Assembly (NCBI GenBank): GCA_955652855.1 | Contig: CATPCN010000632.1 | Span: 1-5,530, forward strand | Source: an uncultured Chthoniobacterales bacterium | Lineage (GTDB): Bacteria > Verrucomicrobiota > Verrucomicrobiae > Chthoniobacterales > UBA10450 | DNA: 5,530 nucleotides | Reading direction: 5' to 3' | Part shown: one piece after another, positions 1 to 5,470 of the stretch | How the letters are laid out: each line of letters starts with the position of its first letter | Position numbering within the stretch: position 1 is the first letter of the stretch | The notes under the pieces: generated by a model | Databases searched by the model: none | Told to the model about the DNA's origin: nothing | What the model saw: only the letters and a program-made list of their open reading frames with translations | Made by a program: the position numbers and the translations under genes

Positions 1-25
1 CAACGCTCTTGAAACGCTGATACAA

Positions 26-47
26 TAGTGCTCAAGTAGTGCTCAGG
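26..47 (+). repeat. left pair of putative integrase arm-type sites (11-bp tandem repeat)
   Basis: Two consecutive 11-bp units, TAGTGCTCAAG and TAGTGCTCAGG, lie 39 bases upstream of the tRNA. They share the core GTGCTC at 28-33 and 39-44, one helical turn apart. The same core with the same 11-bp period recurs between the tRNA and the integrase gene. This matches the expected layout of arm sites bound by the N-terminal domain of an integrase. Binding is inferred; the repeat itself is directly visible. Confidence 0.55.
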
Positions 48-86
48 CTGAAAGCTGTAGCCGGAAGTCGTTGCAAAAAAAGGGTT

Positions 87-161
<75 letters not shown>

Positions 162-196
162 ACTTTTTCAACGACTTGCACACACCGGCTTCACCC

Positions 197-214
197 TGTG
201 CTCCATTTGTGCTC
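197..214 (+). repeat. right pair of putative integrase arm-type sites
   Basis: TGTGCTC occurs at 197-203 and 208-214, again 11 bp apart and in the same orientation as the left pair at 26-47. The pair lies in the short gap between the tRNA and the integrase stop codon, where arm sites are expected. The four GTGCTC cores are placed symmetrically about position 121, since 28 and 214, and 39 and 203, both average 121. Confidence 0.55.
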
Positions 215-217
215 TGA

Positions 218-1306
218 TCACATCACCAGCAGGCTTTTTTCCAACTGATTAACTGCCACCAGCCTGTTTTCAACCGGAGACTGCGTATAGACGTTCTGGT
301 TTACGTCGAGGCTATGGCCGAGCTGGTCGGCGACCAGCTTTCCATCCACACCCAGCGCCTTCATTAAGGTTGCGTGCGTCCGGCGCATCACCAGAAAATT
401 GGCCCAGCCCAGGCCGACTTTCGCCAGCTTCGGCTGCATCGACCGCCGCCAGCAATTGTCTTTCGACAATGGCGTCATCCGCTCGGACGGGAAGACCCAG
501 GCGTCGTCTCGACTTTCAATCGAGAACTCGCGCCAGACTTCGATCTCCCGCAGCAGCCCCTCGGACAGAGCCGCCTTACGAACCGACTGATCCGTTTTCG
601 GCGTGTCGATTGTTCCGCGATACACCCGCTGCCGGATGTCCGCATACGTCGCCGTCAACCGGCCCCATTTCAACGCGAAGATTTCGCCTGGCCGCATTCC
701 GGCCAGAACCGCGAGCTTCGCAATCAGCCGTTCGCGCTGTTCAAGAACGGCAAAATACGTTTGGACCTCCTTCATGGACATCACGCGGCGTTCAGGCTTC
801 GCCGCATCTCTTGGCGTGAAGAGCAGGAGCGCGGGATTGCGCATAACATGACCTTCAGCCACGGCCATGTCGAAAACCTGTTTCACGTCCCAGCGCAGAT
901 GATCGACCACCGAGAACGAGAGACCGCCATTCGCTTTTTCGTCCAAGAGATCCTGAAGCTCGTCCCGCTTGAAGCTGGACAACTCACGATCTCCGAAACT
1001 GGCTACGAGATGGACTGAGACCCGATTCACGTTGTTTTCGCGCGTGCTTCGTTTCCACTTGCGACTGTAGTACGGAAAATAAACCTCGGTCACGAATTCA
1101 CCAAACTTCCAGACTCGATTCTGGTCCTGCCTGGCCTTGACCTCGGATACAATCCGATTCACCGCCGCCCGAGCGTCCGACTTGGTCATGTCCTTCACCA
1201 AGCCGAGGCTCTTACTCTTGCGACCGCCATCGGCTTCGTACCACATGCCGATCCAGCGACCGCGCTGCTTTTTGATACTTCCGGACTGATACCGGCTCTT
1301 GCGCAT
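218..1306 (-). CDS. int: tyrosine recombinase / site-specific integrase
   Basis: This 362-residue protein would catalyse integration and excision at the adjacent tRNA-Gly. Residues about 5-35 resemble the AP2-like arm-binding domain of phage integrases. Residues about 65-165 are the SAM-like core-binding domain. The catalytic domain runs from about 175 to the end. Visible active-site residues are R205 (AGMRPGE), K237 (TPKT), R308, H331 (QLGH) and nucleophile Y340 (NVYTQ). The usual first histidine of box II (HxxR) is Leu305 (LVMR). The length is normal for the family. The ATG follows AGGAG with a 5-base spacer, and this ribosome site overlaps the TAG stop of the upstream HTH gene, so the two are probably translationally coupled. 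I see no clear terminator before the tRNA. Identity is near certain; integration at this tRNA is inferred from position. Confidence 0.95.
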   Translation of the reverse strand: MRKSRYQSGSIKKQRGRWIGMWYEADGGRKSKSLGLVKDMTKSDARAAVNRIVSEVKARQDQNRVWKFGEFVTEVYFPYYSRKWKRSTRENNVNRVSVHLVASFGDRELSSFKRDELQDLLDEKANGGLSFSVVDHLRWDVKQVFDMAVAEGHVMRNPALLLFTPRDAAKPERRVMSMKEVQTYFAVLEQRERLIAKLAVLAGMRPGEIFALKWGRLTATYADIRQRVYRGTIDTPKTDQSVRKAALSEGLLREIEVWREFSIESRDDAWVFPSERMTPLSKDNCWRRSMQPKLAKVGLGWANFLVMRRTHATLMKALGVDGKLVADQLGHSLDVNQNVYTQSPVENRLVAVNQLEKSLLVM

Positions 1307-1314
1307 GAAATCTC

Positions 1315-1566
1315 CTATGCGCGTTTACCGGCACCACGAACTGGCGATGCCGCTATCGTAGCACTCGAAGCCGCCTTTTCGTTGGTCTCAATCCATGCTT
1401 GCAGCGATCGACGGCGAACCAGCTTTCGCCGGCCCAGGGACACGGAAGGAATCGGCGGACATCCGGCCAAGCGACCCGCCACGGCATGGCTCACATGAGC
1501 CTTCGAGCAGTGCAGCACGGATGCTACCTCCGCCAGCGTCAACAAATCGAAATCTTGCAGATTCAT
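1315..1566 (-). CDS. excisionase-type winged HTH protein (likely recombination directionality factor)
   Basis: This 83-residue basic protein carries a MerR/excisionase-type (HTH_17) domain. The helix-turn-helix spans about residues 9-29 (LTLAEVASVLHCSKAHVSHA). A wing with the pattern SLGRRKLVRR lies at about 43-52, followed by a LQAWIE helix. The tail from about 62 to 83 is Ala/Ser-rich and probably flexible. Small proteins of this type next to an integrase commonly act as excisionases, bending attachment-site DNA and steering integrase towards excision; some are repressors instead. The gene ends 8 bases before the integrase start, and its stop codon overlaps the integrase ribosome site. A GAGG lies about 9 bases before its own ATG. 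The DNA-binding fold is well supported; the excision role rests on context. Confidence 0.8.
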   Translation of the reverse strand: MNLQDFDLLTLAEVASVLHCSKAHVSHAVAGRLAGCPPIPSVSLGRRKLVRRRSLQAWIETNEKAASSATIAASPVRGAGKRA

Positions 1567-1612
1567 CTTGCGACCTCAAACGAACATCCAACCGGCCCAG
1601 ACTAGAGACGGT

Positions 1613-1792
1613 TCACTGCACCCACTCCCCGCCAACCTTCCGCGGAGCCTTCCCTTTCTTGAACCCCAACTTATCCGCCCAGTACGGCTCCCCTCGCGCT
1701 ACGCGCTCACGCCCACACTGCTCAGCCAGTTCAATCGCCTTTCGGATGCTGATGCGCTTCTTTCGTTTTGGCTTTGGTTTTTGATCTTCCAT
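1613..1792 (-). CDS. small basic hypothetical protein (59 aa)
   Basis: I do not recognise this protein. It is strongly basic, with a Lys/Arg-rich N-terminus (KPKPKRKKR at about 5-13), then a probable helix (ISIRKAIELAEQCGRERV) and a Lys-rich tail ending GGEWVQ. There is no membrane segment or signal peptide. Nucleic-acid binding is possible from the charge but cannot be shown. I chose the ATG at 1792 because GAGG precedes it by five bases. The reading frame continues upstream to 1927, but that extension would run through a strong terminator hairpin and looks non-coding. The gene sits between that terminator and the excisionase-type gene, 46 bases from the latter, so it probably belongs to the integration/excision unit. 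Confidence 0.6.
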   Translation of the reverse strand: MEDQKPKPKRKKRISIRKAIELAEQCGRERVARGEPYWADKLGFKKGKAPRKVGGEWVQ

Positions 1793-1803
1793 GGAATCCT
1801 CAT

Positions 1804-1843
1804 AAAAAAAGCCCCGCTCCCGCCCATGCGGGACTGACGGGGC
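1804..1843 (-). terminator. strong intrinsic terminator after the 61-aa gene
   Basis: Read on the - strand this is a GC-rich hairpin. The outer arms are GCCCCG and CGGGGC, the inner arms are TCCCGC and GCGGGA, and the loop is ATGG. Seven T residues (1810-1804) follow directly. It begins about 22 bases after the stop of the 61-residue gene and ends 11 bases before the start codon of the 59-residue gene. It therefore separates the integration/excision genes from the upstream operon. Confidence 0.85.
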
Positions 1844-1865
1844 CAAGCGTGGTTTACCTTGGAAG

Positions 1866-2051
1866 CTATTTCTTCGTGACGCTGACCACTCTGCCCGAAG
1901 AGTCCTTTTCCACGATGTAGGTTCCATCGACCCGCTCGTGGGTTTCTCTCGTCCCGTAACCGCAGCCGGGACGATCTTCCACCGAGGAGGCGTCGCTGGG
2001 ATTCCAGTTGCGGCTCTTCAGTGTGTCGCTGTCGTCTTTGAACCAACTCAT
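1866..2051 (-). CDS. small hypothetical protein (61 aa)
   Basis: I do not recognise this protein. It starts MSWFKDDSDTLK, has a polar middle, and ends in a likely small beta structure (GTYIVEKDSSGRVVSVTKK). It has a single Cys in GCGYG, no membrane segment and no signal peptide, and is probably cytoplasmic. I chose the ATG at 2051 because AAGGAG lies about ten bases upstream. An extension to 2111 is open but has no ribosome site and would overlap the HTH gene. It lies 25 bases after the HTH gene and directly before a strong terminator, so it is probably the last gene of the ATPase operon. Small proteins of this kind are common in mobile elements and may include regulators or anti-defence factors, but nothing here shows which. 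Confidence 0.65.
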   Translation of the reverse strand: MSWFKDDSDTLKSRNWNPSDASSVEDRPGCGYGTRETHERVDGTYIVEKDSSGRVVSVTKK

Positions 2052-2076
2052 AACGTCTTTTCTCCTTTTCCTGAAT

Positions 2077-2361
2077 TCAACTGCACCGGTTATGCAAAAT
2101 CCACGTATCAAGGTCTTCCCTTAATAGATGGACCCTTCGACCCGCACGAATGACCGGCAATTCGTGATTGAAGATCAAGTGTTGAACGGCTCGCTCGGTA
2201 CGCCCGATATATTGGGCGGCCTGCTTCACCGTCAGAACTTTCGGATTGATCCGAGCGCCGGACTTCCCGACCGCGCCAGCGCTTATGGCGTTCTGGATAA
2301 TCACCAGAATTCGCGCGGCGATCCGCGCCGCCACTTCTGCGATAATTCTTTCATCCCACAC
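2077..2361 (-). CDS. excisionase/MerR-type HTH DNA-binding protein (second in window)
   Basis: This protein of about 94 residues has an HTH_17/excisionase-type domain at its C-terminus. The helix-turn-helix is LTVKQAAQYIGRTERAVQHL (about 43-62), the wing is VIRAGRRVHLL (70-80), and DLDTWI closes the domain. The first 40 residues form an Ala/Ile-rich helix that could mediate dimerisation. The start is uncertain. AGGAGG abuts the ATG at 2370 with no spacer but lies nine bases before the GTG at 2361, so I prefer the GTG; a TTG at 2400 is also in frame. The gene overlaps the end of the upstream membrane-protein gene, which suggests translational coupling. It could be the directionality factor, an operon regulator, or a replication/transfer DNA-binding protein. 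The fold is clear; the role is not. Confidence 0.82.
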   Translation of the reverse strand: MWDERIIAEVAARIAARILVIIQNAISAGAVGKSGARINPKVLTVKQAAQYIGRTERAVQHLIFNHELPVIRAGRRVHLLREDLDTWILHNRCS

Positions 2362-2713
2362 AGCCCGCATCCTCCTCTTCTTCGAGGGCTTCCTTTTCAA
2401 GCTGGCGTTTGAGATCGACCCGGAACGCGTCGATCCCCATCGTCAGCAATGCCGCCACAAGTGCCGCGACAAACATCCATTCCACTTTCCAAAAGAGGAC
2501 CAGCCATGCCACGCTGATCACCCGCCGCCATCGTTCCGTCCCGATGAACCAGCCGAGGATGAAGCTCGGAATGATCGGCGCGGCCATCCAGTCGTTCTGA
2601 GACACCCCCACAAGAAGAGAGCAGATCCCCGGAATGACATAAGTGAAGAGACTCGATCTCCGCACCAGAAAAATGTTCGCAAACGTCCAGCACCTGGCAT
2701 TTCTGATCTTCAT
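2351..2713 (-). CDS. small integral membrane protein, partner candidate of the ATPase (120 aa)
   Basis: I do not recognise the family. Hydrophobic segments lie at about residues 22-38, 44-58, 64-77 and 78-94, giving three or four membrane helices. A charged cytoplasmic-looking tail follows, including DLKRQLEKEALEEEEDAG (about 100-117), which may form a helix or short coiled coil. I chose the ATG at 2713 because GGAGGG sits about four bases before it. An in-frame ATG at 2725 overlaps the ATPase stop (TGATG) but has no good ribosome site. It follows the ATPase by 11 bases and overlaps the HTH gene, so it is within that operon. Position beside a coupling-type ATPase lacking membrane helices suggests an anchor or channel role. 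That is inference. Confidence 0.75.
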   Translation of the reverse strand: MKIRNARCWTFANIFLVRRSSLFTYVIPGICSLLVGVSQNDWMAAPIIPSFILGWFIGTERWRRVISVAWLVLFWKVEWMFVAALVAALLTMGIDAFRVDLKRQLEKEALEEEEDAGCVG

Positions 2714-2724
2714 CACTCCCTCCA

Positions 2725-4356
2725 TCACCACAACCCATTCGGCATCCAGAAATCGGCCCACTCATCGAACGGAACGATCTTCCACCAAGGCACCGAATCG
2801 ACCCAGATCCGAGTCGTCGGAGCCTTGTCACGCCACATCGTGATAGGATCGGGCGGCCCTTTCAGCCCCGGTCCCTTTTGATGAAACTGCGTGACGAGAT
2901 ACGGTCGTTGATTGGCCTTGAAGCGTGCCACTCCCGGCAGGACGACAACCACGTCCACAATGTGGTCGTTGCTAGGGCCACCCATTCGCAAAGCGCGAAA
3001 TTCTTCGGGCTTGAACCACCTCTCACGCATCGTTGACCAGTTCGAACTTTGATTGACCGTCTCCCCGCGTTCACCATTTTTCCCTTTGTTCGTGCCACCC
3101 CCCGACTTCCGGACATCGTGCTCACCGATCAGGCGCGACGCGGCCTCATTCGTTTCGTGGTCATCGTTGCAGCAGAAAAATTTGCACGCGTGATTCATCA
3201 GGTATTCGCCGACCAGGCTGTCGCCGTTGCCGCCTTCCGCACCGAGTTCGTTACGGATGCTGGAAATTCCCTGAGTTAGGAACAACGAGACGCAACGCGC
3301 TTCTCTGGCCGTCGATTGAAATCCGATGTCGGACCGGACGCTGAACGCGTGGCCGTCGTCGCATATGATCCAGCACGGAATCATGAGGTCGGGATCACCT
3401 GTCCAGGTGGCGAGCCTGCGATCCAGCTTTCTCTGAACGGCCAGCTTCATCAGGCAGCCGAGGATTTTGCTTTGCTTGTAGTACTGCTTGTACGGCAGGT
3501 TAACGATAAGGATCTTGCCGCGATCGACCACGTCATCAGGCGTGATCGTCGAAGGCTGGCCGCTAAGCATGTGAATGAGCGGATAACTGAGGAAGGCGTT
3601 GAGCACAGTTGTCGCGCACAACTGCACCGACGTACGGGTCTTGTCTGACCAGCGGGTGACTTCCTCCTCGAAGTACTGACGGGCGAGGTTGAGTTCAAAA
3701 CGGCGGCTTGGCGGCGTGTTCTTTTTTGCCGCTTCGAGCGTTTCGAGGCTGTACCACTTCCTCGGTTCTTCGACGCATTGAGGCGATGTCGCCAATTGCT
3801 GGATGATCCGGAGCACCCGCTGAAGATCCACGCCGCCGTGAGCTTGCAAATCGACGAACGCAGCATGCCCGAAAAGAATGTCGCGGGAATCGTTCCAGAA
3901 TGATTGCTCACCGCCTCCCGAACCTGAAGTTCGTTGCACACATCCGTAACCGGTGGTGATCACTTCGACGATTTCCGGGATGACGGCCTGTTCCGATCCG
4001 CCGTGTGCGCGGGCGACATATTCGGTCCAATTGAAAACGTTCTTGTCCGGGCTAAACTCCTCCACATCTTGCAGACGTCCAGTTGCCCGCGCAGCGTCAT
4101 AGACCATCCTGACCGTCGTCGCTTTGGTCACCAAGACTACAGCCGAGTGGCCTGCGGCGAAGGCCGTTTCCATGCCATAGATCCCGACCGAATACGATTT
4201 GCCGCCACCGGACTGGCCCTTGCAGACTATTCCGCGGGTCGCCAGATCAAGGGTTACGACATCCCCCTCTCTCGACAAGCGCCACAGGGGAGTAGAGAGC
4301 GGATACTTTCTGCCCGTATCGGAAGATGCGGGCGTTGACGGAACTACCAGACCCAT
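2725..4356 (-). CDS. VirD4/TraG-like P-loop ATPase (conjugative coupling-type DNA translocase) without a membrane domain
   Basis: This 543-residue protein resembles type IV coupling proteins, hexameric ATPases that pump DNA through a secretion channel. Walker A is GQSGGGKS (47-54). The probable Walker B is IICDDGHAF (330-338), with Asp334 where Glu is usual. A sensor-like LTQ lies at 360-362. Residues about 393-414 (FFCCNDDHETNEAASRLIGE) match the region of TraG/TraD proteins that normally reads ND.ET....LIG. A WFKPEEFRAL segment and a GVARFKANQRPYL strand near the end fit the TraM-recognition part. VirD4 proteins normally start with two membrane helices; here Walker A begins only 46 residues in and no helix precedes it. 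The ATG at 4356 has AGGAGG eight bases upstream. A GTG at 4365 overlaps that site and is less likely. HerA/FtsK-like motors are the main alternative. Confidence 0.85.
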   Translation of the reverse strand: MGLVVPSTPASSDTGRKYPLSTPLWRLSREGDVVTLDLATRGIVCKGQSGGGKSYSVGIYGMETAFAAGHSAVVLVTKATTVRMVYDAARATGRLQDVEEFSPDKNVFNWTEYVARAHGGSEQAVIPEIVEVITTGYGCVQRTSGSGGGEQSFWNDSRDILFGHAAFVDLQAHGGVDLQRVLRIIQQLATSPQCVEEPRKWYSLETLEAAKKNTPPSRRFELNLARQYFEEEVTRWSDKTRTSVQLCATTVLNAFLSYPLIHMLSGQPSTITPDDVVDRGKILIVNLPYKQYYKQSKILGCLMKLAVQRKLDRRLATWTGDPDLMIPCWIICDDGHAFSVRSDIGFQSTAREARCVSLFLTQGISSIRNELGAEGGNGDSLVGEYLMNHACKFFCCNDDHETNEAASRLIGEHDVRKSGGGTNKGKNGERGETVNQSSNWSTMRERWFKPEEFRALRMGGPSNDHIVDVVVVLPGVARFKANQRPYLVTQFHQKGPGLKGPPDPITMWRDKAPTTRIWVDSVPWWKIVPFDEWADFWMPNGLW

Positions 4357-4415
4357 AAAAGACACCTCCTCGGCACGACCTCTGCCGATTGCTTGCCGCT
4401 ATGGGTGTGCCACTC

Positions 4416-4443
4416 GGAGACGACGCCTTGCGAGGCTGTCTCC
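4416..4443. promoter_or_regulatory. interrupted palindrome in the leader of the ATPase operon
   Basis: GGAGAC (4416-4421) pairs with GTCTCC (4438-4443), and inside it GCCT (4425-4428) pairs with AGGC (4433-4436) around TGCG. It lies about 60 bases before the ATPase start and downstream of a terminator, where the promoter of this operon must be. It could be an operator for one of the HTH regulators or an RNA hairpin in the leader. I could not identify convincing -35 and -10 boxes. Confidence 0.4.
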
Positions 4444-4468
4444 TGCCTGATACTCTACGAACAGACAC

Positions 4469-4488
4469 AAAAAGGGTGGCAACACCCT
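4469..4488 (-). terminator. intrinsic terminator after the membrane-protein gene
   Basis: On the - strand, AGGGTG and CACCCT form a perfect 6-bp stem around the loop TTGC, followed by a run of four to five T. The stem is short but GC-rich. It lies 81 bases after the stop at 4570, and only 28 bases after the stop at 4517 that would be used if the membrane protein continues in the alternate frame. It would end the PadR/membrane-protein transcript. Confidence 0.65.
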
Positions 4489-4516
4489 CGAACCGTCTAC
4501 CGGGGTGCTCCGTGCC

Positions 4517-4627
4517 TCAGAAACCCGAGAGCGCCCCTGTCATCAAAAGCTTCAAAACACCGTCTGCGCTTAACCTCTCATGCGCCGCCTTCTCCGACGC
4601 CGTCCGGTTCTCCACCATAACCACGGG
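4517..4627 (-). other. alternate-frame C-terminal tail of the membrane protein (possible frameshift)
   Basis: In the -1 frame relative to the membrane-protein gene, the sequence from about 4627 encodes a natural-looking tail (VVMVENRTASEKAAHERLSA..., ending MTGALSGF). Its codons are mostly G/C at the third position. The in-frame tail of the gene itself is a run of arginines with more A/T third positions. An ATG at 4618 could start a 33-residue peptide but has no ribosome site. I therefore favour a one-base loss in the G4 run at 4625-4628, or a sequencing error there, over a separate gene. If restored, the protein would be about 241 residues. Confidence 0.4.
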
Positions 4628-5241
4628 GTTCGTGCGGCGACCTCGTAAACGTACCAACAACTCGCAAGGAAACGCCCCATCTCCGGTTCCCACTCCGTGA
4701 CGTACCGGTCTCTGAGTGCCTCCGCGAAATCCGCGGCGTCGTCGAACTCTCCCCAAACCCCGGCGTAAAGGCAGTACTCCGCAAATTCGGGGTAGCGGGC
4801 TCCGGCGGGCCGATCGCGCAACTGCCGCTTGCGAAATTCCATCCCCACCGAAAAGAGGAAATCCCAAAACGCCCAGACAAACCAAATACAACCTGCCATC
4901 CATGCGAGAAACAGCAGCGTATAGTATTCGAGGCGCATTTGCCGATCCACACTGCGAGCCATCCGCGCATCAGCCATCCAGTCGCCGGGTGTTCCCCCCA
5001 TAATTAACGCCTCAACCAACGGCGCTCGTTGCTCAAGCTGCCTCAGCCCCTGCCGCGCAGAAATGGCGAAGGGCGCAATCTTGCCCGCTTTCTCCAAGCG
5101 CGCGAGCTGCTCTCCACCAAGAGCGAGAGCCAGATGGAATCCGGAGCCAAAGACGACGAGCGCAGCGACGGCGATGAGCCCGAGCCTGACCGGCGCGAGC
5201 CAATTCGATACGCGCGCTTCCCTGAACTGTCTTCCTCTCAT
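4570..5241 (-). CDS. two-helix membrane protein of unknown family (223 aa, possibly frameshifted)
   Basis: I do not recognise the family. Two strong membrane helices are visible, at about residues 15-41 and 107-132. They are separated by a polar loop of about 65 residues, and a cytoplasmic domain of about 90 residues follows. Basic residues before helix 1 and after helix 2 (EFRKRQLRDR) place both ends in the cytoplasm. This is the same layout as the membrane-anchor part of VirD4-type coupling proteins, which the downstream ATPase lacks. The C-terminal stretch CWYVYEVAARTP loosely recalls helices seen in permease-prefix domains near PadR regulators, but I could not verify this. The ATG at 5241 has GAGG about eight bases upstream; the open frame beyond it overlaps padR. 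The encoded end WWRTGRRRRRRRMRG looks unnatural and probably reflects a frameshift near 4625. It follows padR by 25 bases. Confidence 0.7.
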   Translation of the reverse strand: MRGRQFREARVSNWLAPVRLGLIAVAALVVFGSGFHLALALGGEQLARLEKAGKIAPFAISARQGLRQLEQRAPLVEALIMGGTPGDWMADARMARSVDRQMRLEYYTLLFLAWMAGCIWFVWAFWDFLFSVGMEFRKRQLRDRPAGARYPEFAEYCLYAGVWGEFDDAADFAEALRDRYVTEWEPEMGRFLASCWYVYEVAARTPWLWWRTGRRRRRRRMRG

Positions 5242-5266
5242 TCGCCCAACCTCAACACGACGAAAG

Positions 5267-5470
5267 TCACCTCGTCGAGAATCCAAATAACCCTTCCTGC
5301 ATATCGTTGATAGCACGCATGGACTGCGCCAGCGCCTTGTGCCCATCATCCGTGATCTTGTAAAATTTTTTGGCCCGACCACCCTGCACGGGTGTAAACG
5401 GCGGAGCAATAATAGACCACGAAGCGCCGCGTGAGCGGCGATTGGTGGCGGTCGAAAAGTAGACCACCAC
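5267..5470 (-). CDS. PadR-family transcriptional regulator, C-terminal part (5' end disrupted or cut off)
   Basis: The sequence PVQGGRAKKFYKITDDGHKA is a typical PadR wing and third helix start, followed by a dimerisation-helix segment (ALAQSMRAINDMQEGLF). PadR proteins are small winged-HTH repressors of about 100-180 residues that often control a neighbouring membrane-protein or transporter gene. Only about 67 residues are open here. The frame has a TGA at 5474-5476, and the segment where the recognition helix should be (about residues 3-15) matches PadR poorly. The first half of the wHTH is missing or would lie beyond the window. Other frames near 5440-5460 show PadR-like fragments (STF, then DRHQS), which suggests one or more frameshifts. 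It is probably a decaying gene, or real sequence with errors. A GTG at 5470 is the only nominal start. Confidence 0.65.
   Translation of the reverse strand: MVVYFSTATNRRSRGASWSIIAPPFTPVQGGRAKKFYKITDDGHKALAQSMRAINDMQEGLFGFSTR

Noticed and set aside
10..26. TTGAAA and TACAAT as a promoter for the tRNA.
   Set aside because: The two boxes are only six bases apart. TACAAT could be a -10 box, but its -35 partner would lie outside the window.
162..217. An intrinsic terminator for the integrase gene.
   Set aside because: No hairpin followed by a T run could be found on the - strand in this gap.
374..1018. A 214-codon open frame on the + strand inside the integrase gene.
   Set aside because: It is antisense to a clear integrase and has no recognisable domain. 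Long antisense frames are common in GC-rich genes.
1793..1927. N-terminal extension of the 59-aa protein to 1927.
   Set aside because: It would be translated through the strong terminator hairpin and part of the 61-aa gene. The ATG at 1792 has its own ribosome site.
2246..2881. A 211-codon open frame on the + strand.
   Set aside because: It crosses several well-supported - strand genes and has a low-complexity His/Pro/Arg-rich composition typical of a shadow frame.
3056..3070. A near match to the tRNA 3' end (ACCGTCTCCCCGC) as a second attachment site.
   Set aside because: It is short, carries an extra base, lacks the T-arm sequence and lies inside the conserved ATPase gene, so it is best taken as chance.
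3117..4510. Other single GTGCTC or GAGCAC hexamers (near 3117, 3602, 3812 and 4505).
   Set aside because: They are isolated, inside or near genes, without the 11-bp pairing, and a few are expected by chance in a window of this size.
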